64,000 nt of DNA from CANKHJ01 sp035556495 (lineage in GTDB: Bacteria; Pseudomonadota; Alphaproteobacteria; Rhizobiales; Xanthobacteraceae). The position numbers and the translations under genes were made by a program. Positions 1 through 7,758 of the stretch are shown piece by piece (the stretch's first letter is position 1; each line of letters opens with the position of its first letter). A model generated the notes under the pieces. That model saw only the letters and a list, made by a program, of their open reading frames with translations. It made no database searches and had not been told where the DNA came from. The DNA is taken from contig DATMEW010000045.1 of the NCBI GenBank assembly GCA_035556495.1, positions 4,307-68,306 of the forward strand, given 5' to 3'.

Positions 1-885
1 CCGGGCGTCTACATGGGCGCGCTGGCGCGGCTGACCAAGCGGATGCGGTTCGGGCCGATGGTCTATCTGCTGCCGCTCTATTCGCCGCTGCGGCTGATCG
101 AGGAGGTCTGCATGCTGGACCATCTCAGCCATGGCCGCATGGAGCTGGGCGTCGGCCGCGGCGTCTCGCCGTTCGAGCTGAATTATCACAAGATCAACCA
201 CGAGGACTCCCGCGAGATCTTCGAGGACGCCTATCGCTGCCTCAAGACGGGCCTCTCCGGCGACAAGTTCAGCTACGAGGGCAAGTATTACACCTACAAG
301 GACGTGCCGATGCCGCTGCGGCCGTTGCAGCAGCCGATGCCGGCCTTCTGGTATGGCTCGTCCAACACCACCGGCTCGACCTTCGCGGGGCAGGAAGGCA
401 TGCACTTCGCCTCCAACGGCCCGACGGCGCGGGCGAAGGTGAATATCGACGCCTTCCGCGAGGCGCTGGCCAAGCGCGGCGGCGTCGCCCAGCCCAAGGC
501 CGAGTTCAAGGGCGGCTGCGCCATCGGCATCTCCCGCAACATCGTGGTGGCGGATACGGACGAGGAAGCGCGCCGCATCGCGGGTCCCGCGCTCGCACAT
601 CTGCACGGCAACCTGAACTATCTGAAAAACCTCAATGTCGGCTCGGATCTTGCCGCGCGGCTCAACATTCCCCATGCGGCGACGCTGGAGGACAGCATCA
701 AGGAAGGCACCGCCATCGTCGGCAGCCCGTCCACGGTGCTGGCGGAGATCGAGAAGCAGGCCGGCGAACTCGGCATCAATTATCTGCTCGCCTACATGTT
801 CTTCGGCACCATGAGCCTGCCGGATGCGCTGCGCTCGCTGCAACTCTTCTCCACGGAAGTGATGCCGAAGCTGAAGGACCTCTGA
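1..885 (+). CDS. LLM class flavin-dependent oxidoreductase, 5'-truncated by the window edge
   Basis: Bacterial-luciferase-like monooxygenase, a TIM-barrel enzyme using reduced FMN or F420 from a separate reductase to oxidise a small organic molecule. The frame is open from base 1 (294 codons seen), so the ATG at base 13 is an internal Met and the true start lies outside the window. Family landmarks are GRMELGVGRGVSPFE about 45 codons in and, near the C-terminus, GSPSTVLAEIEKQ, the usual GSPxTV segment near the flavin phosphate. The substrate cannot be told. The next gene is separated by a long inverted repeat, so this looks like the last gene of its unit. Confidence 0.85.
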   Translation, partial: PGVYMGALARLTKRMRFGPMVYLLPLYSPLRLIEEVCMLDHLSHGRMELGVGRGVSPFELNYHKINHEDSREIFEDAYRCLKTGLSGDKFSYEGKYYTYKDVPMPLRPLQQPMPAFWYGSSNTTGSTFAGQEGMHFASNGPTARAKVNIDAFREALAKRGGVAQPKAEFKGGCAIGISRNIVVADTDEEARRIAGPALAHLHGNLNYLKNLNVGSDLAARLNIPHAATLEDSIKEGTAIVGSPSTVLAEIEKQAGELGINYLLAYMFFGTMSLPDALRSLQLFSTEVMPKLKDL

Positions 886-907
886 GTCCGGCGGGCAGCC
901 GTCATCG

Positions 908-950
908 CGGCCATTGATCGGCATTTGCATCAGCTTTGCATCAATGGCCG
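908..950. repeat. 11-bp perfect inverted repeat, terminator-like hairpin
   Basis: CGGCCATTGAT (908-918) pairs perfectly with ATCAATGGCCG (940-950) across a 21-base loop, 22 bases after the LLM oxygenase stop. There is no T-run after it, so it is either a rho-assisted/attenuating hairpin or an operator for the PilZ gene. The loop is too long for a classical FNR/FixK box despite the TTGAT...ATCAA edges. Confidence 0.5.
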
Positions 951-1051
951 CGAAAATCCGAGCCGTTGCGTTCGCAGTGCAGCAAACCTTTTCGGGCATG
1001 GTCCGCGCGCGGCCAGAACGGCCGTGCAGGGCAGGGACCAGAAGTCCGTTC

Positions 1052-1387
1052 ATGAACGATCGCCGCCGCGCCGCTCGTCACCGCATCGATCGGCATGCCA
1101 AGATTCACTGCGGCGCCGGCTCCCTGCCACGGGACTGCCTCGTCACCGACATTTCCGATACCGGCGTCCGCCTCCACAGCGAGACATTCGCCGTGCCGGA
1201 CAGTTTCGTGCTCATGCTCTCGGGCGCGGCCACCGACCGGCGGGAATGCCGCGTGGTCTGGCGGCTGGGCTATGAGGTCGGCGCGGAATTCACCGATGTG
1301 TTCCAGGCCGGCTTCGCCAGCCGCGCGGCGGCTGGACAGTCGGCGCAGCAGGGCTTCGGCCGGCAGAATTCACGCCGCACGGCCTGA
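1052..1387 (+). CDS. PilZ domain-containing protein
   Basis: Small single-domain PilZ protein (111 aa), a family whose members often bind cyclic di-GMP and control motility, exopolysaccharide or virulence. The N-terminus MNDRRRAARHRI carries the R-x3-R element of the c-di-GMP switch, followed by the D-x-S-x3 segment in CLVTDISDTGVRLHS and the beta-barrel part RRECRVVWRLGYEVGAEF. An in-frame start exists at 914, but its extension does not look like PilZ sequence, so the ATG at 1052 is preferred. The diguanylate cyclase at 29260 is the only c-di-GMP maker visible in the window; a link is only possible. Confidence 0.8.
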   Translation: MNDRRRAARHRIDRHAKIHCGAGSLPRDCLVTDISDTGVRLHSETFAVPDSFVLMLSGAATDRRECRVVWRLGYEVGAEFTDVFQAGFASRAAAGQSAQQGFGRQNSRRTA

Positions 1388-1442
1388 ACCTTTCACGGGC
1401 ACTGGCGTTGATTTGCGCTCTTGCGCAGATCAAGCTCCGTTC

Positions 1443-2372
1443 ATGTCCCGATTGCTCGCCCTGCTCAATTCCCGCGCCGGCACGATGCACGATGTCGGTG
1501 CGGCGCGGATCCGCGATGCGCTGAAGGCGCTGGAGCGGGATGGCCGCACGGTCGAGATCCGCATGATCGAGCCGAACCGCATCCGCGCCGAGCTGATGGC
1601 GGCGGCCGCGTCGGATTTCGATACGGTGATCATCGGCGGCGGCGACGGCAGCGTGAACTGTGCAGCCGGTATCTTTGCGAAGGCCGGCAAGACGCTCGGC
1701 GTGCTGCCCTTCGGCACCGTCAATCTGTTCGCTCGCGATCTTGGAATGCCGGCGGGCGTGGAGGACGCCATCGCGGCGCTGCATGACGCCAGGCCCCGTC
1801 GCGTGGATCTTGCCGGTCTGAACGGCCGGCCGTTCCATTCGCTGTCCGGCCTCGGCTTCTTCAGCCAGATGGCGCGGGCGCGGGAGGAGACTCGCGGCCA
1901 CCCGCTCGGCCGCATGGCGAGTGTCATGGTGGCGGCGTTGCGGGCGATCCGGCGCAGCGGACGCTTCACGATCGATCTGGAGGCGGACGGCCGCAGCGAG
2001 CGCGTGGAGGCGCTGGCGGTTCTCGTCACCAACAACCGCTTTGGCGCTGACTGGCGGCGGCCACGGCTCGATGCCGGCGAACTGGAAATCCATATCGTGG
2101 AAGACAAGGGGGCGCTGGCGCGGCTCAAGGCCAGCGCCGACCTGCTGACCGGGACGTGGCGCGACAATCCCGGCATCCGCAGCTTCACCGCCCGGGAACT
2201 GACAATCGACCGGAGCCGCCAGCGCACATGGATCGCGACAGATGGCGAACTCGCCCGCGCGCGGCTGCCGCTGCGCTACGGGATCAGGCCGGCCGCACTG
2301 ACGGTGCTCGGCATCGCGGATGTCGGCCCGGCCGCGGACGATGTGGCGGCGGCGACGTCCGCCGAGCCATGA
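1443..2372 (+). CDS. Diacylglycerol kinase family lipid kinase
   Basis: DAGK-catalytic-domain protein (309 aa), related to YegS and sphingosine/diacylglycerol kinases, expected to phosphorylate a lipid or lipid-like alcohol with ATP. The nucleotide-binding GGGDGSVN lies near residue 63 and the GTVNLFARDLGMP motif near residue 90; the C-terminal half has the beta-sandwich seen in YegS-type proteins. The start ATG at 1443 is chosen because MSRLLALLNSRAG is the standard beginning of the fold; the frame is open further upstream but overlaps the PilZ gene. It follows the PilZ gene by 55 bases and may be co-transcribed. Confidence 0.85.
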   Translation: MSRLLALLNSRAGTMHDVGAARIRDALKALERDGRTVEIRMIEPNRIRAELMAAAASDFDTVIIGGGDGSVNCAAGIFAKAGKTLGVLPFGTVNLFARDLGMPAGVEDAIAALHDARPRRVDLAGLNGRPFHSLSGLGFFSQMARAREETRGHPLGRMASVMVAALRAIRRSGRFTIDLEADGRSERVEALAVLVTNNRFGADWRRPRLDAGELEIHIVEDKGALARLKASADLLTGTWRDNPGIRSFTARELTIDRSRQRTWIATDGELARARLPLRYGIRPAALTVLGIADVGPAADDVAAATSAEP

Positions 2373-2474
2373 TCGCGGCGGGCGCGCGGTATCCTTGATC
2401 CTGTCCCGCACGCCATGCGAGAGTTGGCGGCAAGCCGCGGATCATAATCAGGCGGCTGTCTCGGGAGGAACATC

Positions 2475-3527
2475 ATGGCATTTTCGCTTTCAGCGGAAGG
2501 CGCGCGCGGCGTCGTCCGCCGCTTGGCCGGCGTCGCCGCGCTGCTTGCTGCCGCCGTCGTCTCGCATGGCGCGCAGGCCCAGTCGGACTGGGACAAGGTG
2601 ATCGCGGACGGTAAGAAGGAAGGCCGGCTGGTGCTCTACACGGCCTTCGTCGGCCAGCCGAGCACGCGCGCCATCGCCAACGCCTTCACCGCCAAATACG
2701 GCATCGCCGTCGAGATCCTCGAAGCGCGCGCCAGCGAGATCCGCGAGCGCGCCCGCGTGGAACAGGCGGCCGGGCGTTACGCCGCCGATGTGATGTTCAC
2801 GAGCGAGGGCCAAACCAAGCTCTATGACCAGCAGGACAAGACCGTCGCGCCGCTGCCGGAAACTCCGGCGCGCGCCAAGATCAAGAAGGAGTTCAACCTC
2901 AAGGTGCCGATGGCGGCGGTGATGAGCATTCCCTACGGCATTCTCGTCAACACCAACCTGGTGAAGGCCGGCGAGGAGCCGAAGACCTGGAACGACCTCA
3001 CCGATCCGAAATGGAAGGGCAAGATCCTCGCGGACGACACCCGCGCGGTGGGCGGCGGCTTCCTGTGGTTCTTCGCGACCTATGACAAGCTCGGCGGCGA
3101 AGCCTTTCACACCAAGGTCGCGGCCAACGCGCCGGTGATGACCCGCGACCAGCGCGAGTCCCAGCGCCGCGTCGCGCGCGGGGAATATGCGATCTATATG
3201 CCATTCATCCTGACCGACACGGTGAGCCTCAAGGGGCTTCCTGTGAAGGCGATCATCCCGCCGGAAGGCGTGCCTTACGTGCTTTATGGCAACGTGCTGA
3301 TGAAGAACGCGCCGCATCCGAACGCGGCGAAGCTCTATATCGACTTTCTCCAGTCGGAGGAGGCGCAGTCGATCTATGCCAAGGAAGGTCATGGCGTGGT
3401 GCTGGACGGCATCACCGACAAATTGCCGGAAGAAACACGGCGCACGTCCGAGGCCAAGCTGCTCGGCACGACCGATCCGGACCGGCAGAACGAGCTGATC
3501 GAGATCGCCAAGCGCATCTATAAATAA
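2475..3527 (+). CDS. ABC transporter substrate-binding protein (Fe3+/polyamine type)
   Basis: Periplasmic solute-binding protein (350 aa) of the extracellular solute-binding family 1/6 group that includes FbpA-like proteins. A signal peptide with an AQA-QS cleavage site near residue 35 precedes a mature domain starting DWDKVIADGKKEGRLVLYTA. The start is preceded by GGGAGGAACATC. No permease or ATPase gene is adjacent, so it is an orphan binding protein or uses a transporter encoded elsewhere; the operon at 41-46 kb encodes distant relatives. The ligand is unknown; iron is not certain because this fold also binds carboxylates, thiamine and other organics. Confidence 0.85.
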   Translation: MAFSLSAEGARGVVRRLAGVAALLAAAVVSHGAQAQSDWDKVIADGKKEGRLVLYTAFVGQPSTRAIANAFTAKYGIAVEILEARASEIRERARVEQAAGRYAADVMFTSEGQTKLYDQQDKTVAPLPETPARAKIKKEFNLKVPMAAVMSIPYGILVNTNLVKAGEEPKTWNDLTDPKWKGKILADDTRAVGGGFLWFFATYDKLGGEAFHTKVAANAPVMTRDQRESQRRVARGEYAIYMPFILTDTVSLKGLPVKAIIPPEGVPYVLYGNVLMKNAPHPNAAKLYIDFLQSEEAQSIYAKEGHGVVLDGITDKLPEETRRTSEAKLLGTTDPDRQNELIEIAKRIYK

Positions 3528-3547
3528 AGGACAGCGCACCGACGCGA

Positions 3548-3572
3548 GGGCCGGTCCAACGCGGGCCGGCCC
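3548..3572 (+). terminator. Hairpin terminator after the binding-protein gene
   Basis: GGGCCGG (3548-3554) and CCGGCCC (3566-3572) form a 7-bp GC stem with an 11-base loop, 21 bases after the stop. Only TT follows directly, so the U-tract is weak. Confidence 0.55.
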
Positions 3573-3774
3573 TTCGTCGTATCGAGGCTTTGCGACGCGA
3601 GGAGGTCCGCGCGCCGGATCGCTCCCGGCTATCTCCTGCGGGAAATCTCGCATGTCCCGCAAAAAATTTTGTCGGGATGCCCGCCTGGAGCAACGCATTA
3701 TAACGAATGTTAAAGCGTGGGGTTCTGAACTCGCGTAACCCCGACCCGGATTTTCAACGGGTCTGGCCGTCGCA

Positions 3775-4506
3775 GTGACCAATGCTCTATTTCATCGGCT
3801 TGGCGAAGCGGCGGCTCTTGCGCCGTCCGAGCGAACCGTCCTGGAAGAAGCGCTCCGCCGGTTTCGTCAGGTGCCCGCCCGCCATGATATTATCCGCGAT
3901 GGCGAGCGGCCGACGGACAGCACGGTGCTTCTCGAAGGCTTCGCCTGCCGCTACAAGCTTCTGTCCGGCGGCAGGCGGCAGATCCTGGCTTTTCTCATTC
4001 CCGGCGATATCTGCGATCTTCAGCTTCTGGTCATGGACAGCATGGACCATAGCGTCGCCACGCTGACGCCGTGCAGGGTCGCATCCTTCCCGCGCAAGAC
4101 CATCGATCATCTTTGCGAATTGTCGCCGGCGCTGCTGCGGCGGCTGTGGCGCGAAACCGTGCTCGATGCCGCGATCCATCGGGAGTGGATCGCGAGCCTT
4201 GGCCGCCGCTCGCCCTATGAGCGGGTCGCCCATCTGTTCTGCGAGCTGACGCATCGCCTGCAAGCCATCGGCGCCGTCCGGGAGGGACGGTTCGAGTTTC
4301 CGATGACGCAGGCCGATCTCGGAGACGCGGTGGGCCTCTCCGTGGTGCATGTGAACCGCACGCTTCAGCAGATGCGGGCGGATGGCCTGATCACGCTGCG
4401 GGCCAATGTTCTGACGATTCTGGACGAAGCGCGCCTGAAGGCCGCGGCCCGGTTTTCGGGGGATTTTCTCGGTGCCGGCGTCGCCGTTGCGCCCGAACAG
4501 GGCTGA
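3775..4506 (+). CDS. Crp/Fnr family transcriptional regulator
   Basis: DNA-binding regulator (243 aa) with an N-terminal cyclic-nucleotide-binding-like beta-roll (about residues 15-125; LLSGGRRQILAFLIPGDICD) and a C-terminal winged helix (about 155-225; MTQADLGDAVGLSVVHVNRTL is the recognition region). There is no FNR-style N-terminal cysteine cluster, so it is not a [4Fe-4S] oxygen sensor; the effector is unknown. The start is a GTG. An inverted repeat GGGGTT / AACCCC (3719-3724, 3737-3742) sits 33 bases upstream and could be an autoregulatory site. It stands alone, between an ABC binding protein and a lytic transglycosylase gene. Confidence 0.85.
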   Translation: MTNALFHRLGEAAALAPSERTVLEEALRRFRQVPARHDIIRDGERPTDSTVLLEGFACRYKLLSGGRRQILAFLIPGDICDLQLLVMDSMDHSVATLTPCRVASFPRKTIDHLCELSPALLRRLWRETVLDAAIHREWIASLGRRSPYERVAHLFCELTHRLQAIGAVREGRFEFPMTQADLGDAVGLSVVHVNRTLQQMRADGLITLRANVLTILDEARLKAAARFSGDFLGAGVAVAPEQG

Positions 4507-4638
4507 GCGTGGTGCCCGCGCCGCATCGGGCGGTGCAGGTGAGCCGGAAGTTCCATTTTTACGCTGCCACGGGAATGCCCGAAAGTCGCCTTGTTTGGCC
4601 GACACAACGCCCCATCGCCAACGAGCGGAGCGGATCTG

Positions 4639-5415
4639 ATGCGGCATGCTTTTCTTGCGGCCGGCCTTTTGGCCCTGGCGACCCCGTCCTTTTCGCAGGA
4701 AGCCGCACAGGAAAGCCCTGTTTCCGCCTACGCTCCGGTAACCGCCAATACGCTCCCTGCCGAATTGCAGGATTCGCCGATCGCCCGGGCCTATCAGCAG
4801 GCGGCAGCGTCTGCCCATGTCGAGCCGGAGGCGGCTGCCGAAGAAAACGACGAGATGGCGGCCGTGCCGCTGCCGCAGCAGCGTCCGGATCGTGCATCGC
4901 GTGCCGTGGCTGCGGCGGGAAGCGCGCCGCTGCGTCTCGTCTCGGTCGCGCCAAAGGATGAAGCTCGCGTGGTTGCCGCAGCAGCGGGAGACAGCGCGGA
5001 TGCGCCGCGCCAGGCGGTGTCCTCCTCGCGGGCCGCGCTTGATGCGGCCATCGCGCGTCATGCCCAGATTCACGGCGTGCCGGAGACGCTGGTCCATCGC
5101 GTGGTGAGACGCGAAAGCACCTACAATCCCCGCGCCGTCAGCAAGGGCAATTACGGGCTGATGCAGATCCGGCTCGGCACCGCCCGCGCGCTGGGTTACA
5201 AGGGTACGGCCGAGGGCCTTCTCGACGCGGAAACCAACCTGACCTACGCGGTCCGCTATCTCGCGGGAGCCTATCGCGTGGCCCACGGCAATCATGATCG
5301 CGCCGTGTCATACTATGCGAGCGGCTATTATTATGTCGCCAAGCGGCAGGCGCAGCAGGCGCGCGCTGCCCGCAACGGGCTGGTCCACGAAGCGTCCGCC
5401 GCGCCCCGCCGTTGA
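4639..5415 (+). CDS. Lytic transglycosylase SLT domain protein
   Basis: Periplasmic murein lytic transglycosylase-like protein (258 aa) expected to cleave the MurNAc-GlcNAc bond. It has a short signal peptide (MRHAFLAAGLLALATPSFS), an Ala-rich low-complexity linker of about 110 residues, then an SLT domain from about residue 134. The catalytic Glu is E159 in RRESTYNP, followed by GLMQIRLGTARALGY, the usual G-L-M-Q-I motif. The ATG at 4639 follows GGAGCGGATCTG and begins the signal peptide; an in-frame TTG at 4591 would add 16 unlikely residues. Such proteins open the wall for appendages or act in recycling; no secretion system is nearby. Confidence 0.85.
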   Translation: MRHAFLAAGLLALATPSFSQEAAQESPVSAYAPVTANTLPAELQDSPIARAYQQAAASAHVEPEAAAEENDEMAAVPLPQQRPDRASRAVAAAGSAPLRLVSVAPKDEARVVAAAAGDSADAPRQAVSSSRAALDAAIARHAQIHGVPETLVHRVVRRESTYNPRAVSKGNYGLMQIRLGTARALGYKGTAEGLLDAETNLTYAVRYLAGAYRVAHGNHDRAVSYYASGYYYVAKRQAQQARAARNGLVHEASAAPRR

Positions 5416-6020
5416 AGCACGAACCGCGCCGCCGGCGCGGTCTCCAGCAGGGCGTCACCGTTTTTATCATCAGATGCACGGCGTTTGCTGAATGGTGCTG
5501 CCCGCCTCGCGGGAGTGCGCTGGCGCTGCCCGCGCGTGTCCACCGTCAGAGCGGGATGACGCGAGCCGTGGAAGCGGCCTGTCCGGTCATCTGTAAATAA
5601 GGCATGGCCGATGCCCCGTCGCCGGCGAAATGCGGATCGTCCGCATCGTCCCGATGATGCGGCGCCATTGCCCTGCATTTGCGGCAGGCGTGAAGGACGA
5701 TGCCGGACGCGGCGGCTGATCGCTGTCGATGCGGCAGCAACCGCGCGGCGCTCATCCTGCGATGGCCATCTTGCGGTGGTGACCTTGTGATGGCTTGCTG
5801 AAACCCGCCGGTCATGTTGAGCCGCAAGATCGTGTTTCAGCGCCGGGGTCTTGGCGCGTCTAAGTGCGGCAGCCTTGCCGGTCTTGATGAAAGCAAGGTG
5901 AGAAACTGGATCTTAGCGTGGGGCCTGATGTGGTGCAGGTCTTGGCGCTGACGCATTGCCAGCGCGCATCCGCTTCGCTTGAAAAGGCTCAAGGCCATTG
6001 TGACAAATCGACTATTTTAG
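5416..6020. other. Intergenic stretch without a convincing gene
   Basis: About 600 bases between the transglycosylase gene and the IS5 remnant. Only short frames with no recognisable protein are present; a 93-codon minus-strand frame (5546-5827) is His/Arg-rich and looks like non-coding GC-rich sequence. Base composition is uneven, with AT-richer patches near 5880-5930 and 5995-6020. Together with the adjacent IS fragment this suggests a decayed insertion or deletion scar. Confidence 0.5.
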
Positions 6021-6134
6021 CTAGAGCGTCATGCTCGCGCGTTTGACAACGCCGAGGAAGTTGGCGGCCAGCTTATCGTAGCGCGTGGCGATGCGTCGCC
6101 ACTGCCTGAGCTTGGCGAAGACGTTCTCGATCCC
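6021..6134 (-). pseudogene. IS5-family transposase, C-terminal remnant
   Basis: Read on the minus strand, 37 codons give a product ending in a stop at 6021-6023, with the stretches ENVFAKLRQWRRIATRYDK and LAANFLGVVK. This matches the well-known C-terminal end of IS5-family (IS427 group) DDE transposases. The rest of the transposase, including the DDE core, is absent: directly upstream on the same strand and in the same frame is the stop codon of the helicase gene (6135-6137). The remnant is therefore a broken IS end joined to a chromosomal gene. No terminal inverted repeat could be located by eye. Confidence 0.85.
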
Positions 6135-7256
6135 CTAGATGACGATCGTCAGCCGCTTCGCCGCGCGGGTGATGCCAGTATAGAGCCAGCGCTCGCGGCT
6201 CTCCGGGAAGGCGAAGGATTCGTCGAACAGCACGACATCGTCCCATTGCGAGCCCTGCGCCTTGTGGACCGTCAGCACATAGCCATAGTCGAATTCATCG
6301 TAGCGCTTGCGCACCGACCATTCGATCTCCTCGATGGCGCCGCCGAAGCATTCCGGCCGCACCGAGACTTTCAGCGGCTTGCCGCCCGAGGCGGCGTTGA
6401 TCTCTTCATCCGGGGTGATGCGCATCGTCACGACGCCAGTGCGGCTGCGGGCGCGCTCCTTGACGATCCAGAGGCCGCCGTTGAACAGGCCCTTGCGACG
6501 GTTGTTGCGCAGGCAGACCAGCTTGTCGCCGGCAGCCGGCCAGGCATCCTCGAAGCCGCGCCGCTCGCGCATGCGCGTGTTATAGGCGCGCCGGGTGGCG
6601 TTGCGGCCGACCAGCACCTGATCCGCCGTCAGCACGCGCTGCGGATCGAGGTCGCGGCGATGCACCACCTGGGTCTCGCCATAGTCGCCCGGCGAGAGCG
6701 TTTCGCCCTCCCGCACCTGCATGGACAGGCGCACGATGGGGTCGTCCTGGGCCTGGCGATGGACCTCGGTGAGCATCGCATCGGGGGCTTGGTCGGTGAA
6801 GAAGCCGCCGCCCTGAATCGGCGGTAGCTGCGCCGGATCGCCCAGCACCAGCAGCGGAATGCCGAAGGACAGCAGGTCCCGCCCGAGTTCGGCGTCCACC
6901 ATCGAACATTCGTCGATCACGATCAGGCCGGCTTTTGAGGCGGGCGCATCGTCCCACAACTCGAAACTGGGATTCTCGCTGCTGCTTTCCCGCGTGCGGT
7001 AGATCAGGCTGTGAATCGTCGCGGCGTCGTCGCAGCCCTTGCTGCGCATCACCAGCGCGGCCTTACCGGTGAAGGCCGCGAACAGCACCTTGCCATCCGC
7101 GCCGTCCGCGATGTGGCGCGCCAGCGTGGTCTTGCCCGTTCCGGCATAGCCGAACAGGCGGAACACCTGCGGCGTGCCGTTCCGGCCGGGGCGGGATTTC
7201 AGCCAGTCCGCGACGGCGGCGAGAGCCTGATTCTGGTGGGGGGAAAAAGTCGGCAT
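6135..7256 (-). CDS. RecD-like ATP-dependent DNA helicase (AAA, UvrD C-terminal type)
   Basis: Superfamily I DNA helicase (373 aa) of the compact RecD/Dda-like type found in many alphaproteobacteria, probably acting in DNA repair or recombination. Walker A is GYAGTGKTT (residues 36-44), motif II is DECSM (115-119), and the C-terminal half has VHKAQGSQWDDVVLFDES and WLYTGITRA, the UvrD-C motifs V/VI. Length is normal for the group. The final residues RLTIVI are followed at once by a TAG, then by in-frame IS5 transposase sequence, so the last residue or two may have been altered by the insertion while the catalytic motifs are intact. Confidence 0.88.
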   Translation of the reverse strand: MPTFSPHQNQALAAVADWLKSRPGRNGTPQVFRLFGYAGTGKTTLARHIADGADGKVLFAAFTGKAALVMRSKGCDDAATIHSLIYRTRESSSENPSFELWDDAPASKAGLIVIDECSMVDAELGRDLLSFGIPLLVLGDPAQLPPIQGGGFFTDQAPDAMLTEVHRQAQDDPIVRLSMQVREGETLSPGDYGETQVVHRRDLDPQRVLTADQVLVGRNATRRAYNTRMRERRGFEDAWPAAGDKLVCLRNNRRKGLFNGGLWIVKERARSRTGVVTMRITPDEEINAASGGKPLKVSVRPECFGGAIEEIEWSVRKRYDEFDYGYVLTVHKAQGSQWDDVVLFDESFAFPESRERWLYTGITRAAKRLTIVI

Positions 7257-7315
7257 GCCGGGCAGAGATCATCCGCTTCGCTTCGGTTCAAGAGAGAACA
7301 AAAGAGAAACAAAAG

Positions 7316-7432
7316 TCAATGCGCAAAAAGCGTGGAGCCGGTCGCAGGGTGTGGGCCGGAAAGGAGTCGGCCAGAGATGATCGTGCCGGCGACCAGCGAG
7401 ATGACGAGAAAGATGACCGCGTATTGCAGCAT
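7316..7432 (-). pseudogene. Truncated DUF1328-like small membrane protein
   Basis: A 38-codon frame begins MLQYAVIFLVISLVAG, the typical first half of DUF1328 (YtjA-like) small inner-membrane proteins, which are usually 50-60 aa with two hydrophobic helices. After Gly16 the product changes to an unrelated hydrophilic tail (SGPHPATGSTLFAH) and stops at 7316-7318, so the second helix is missing. I infer a deletion or rearrangement in the middle of the gene. There is a weak GGAACGGG upstream of the ATG. It could still produce a one-helix peptide, but it looks like a broken gene in a scarred region. Confidence 0.55.
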
Positions 7433-7511
7433 CCCGTCATCCCGTTCCGGATCTTATCGGTTTGGCGGGTCGTGCCGCCTTGCTCGGCATGCACCGCCAG
7501 TCGCGGCGGGG

Positions 7512-7664
7512 TCAGCGGTCCTTGTCGCCCTTCACAGCGTCGGCAAGCGGGTCACCATGGGGCTTGGGGCTGTCGCCGGAGGGGCGAGGGTCGGATGGAT
7601 TTCCCGTTTTCTCGTCGGCCTTGTCGAGGGGAAATTTGGTGGTGGCGGGTTTCGGGTCTGCCAT
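7512..7664 (-). CDS. Small hydrophilic hypothetical protein (50 aa)
   Basis: Fifty codons preceded by a strong AGGAGG six bases before the ATG at 7664, which is the main evidence that it is translated. The product is charged and rich in Pro, Asp and Lys (MADPKPATTKFPLDKADEKT...), without a hydrophobic segment, and resembles an intrinsically disordered protein. I do not recognise a family. It lies between the truncated DUF1328 gene and the Ala/Pro-rich membrane protein on the same strand. Confidence 0.6.
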   Translation of the reverse strand: MADPKPATTKFPLDKADEKTGNPSDPRPSGDSPKPHGDPLADAVKGDKDR

Positions 7665-7758
7665 CAAAACCTCCTGCATGAATTGCGCGAGCATTCGGCC
7701 AACTCGGCAGGCCGGAGAGAGGTTCCCGCCGTCAGCGGCGGAGACATGCGTGCGGCCG

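Noticed and set aside
908..950. FNR/FixK box
   Set aside because: Half-sites resemble TTGAT...ATCAA but are separated by about 21 bases instead of four.
1290..2411. Long minus-strand frame opposite the diacylglycerol kinase gene
   Set aside because: Antisense to conserved motifs of the kinase; product has no recognisable fold.
5546..5827. 93-codon minus-strand frame in the scarred region
   Set aside because: No Shine-Dalgarno, biased composition and no family; retained only as intergenic.
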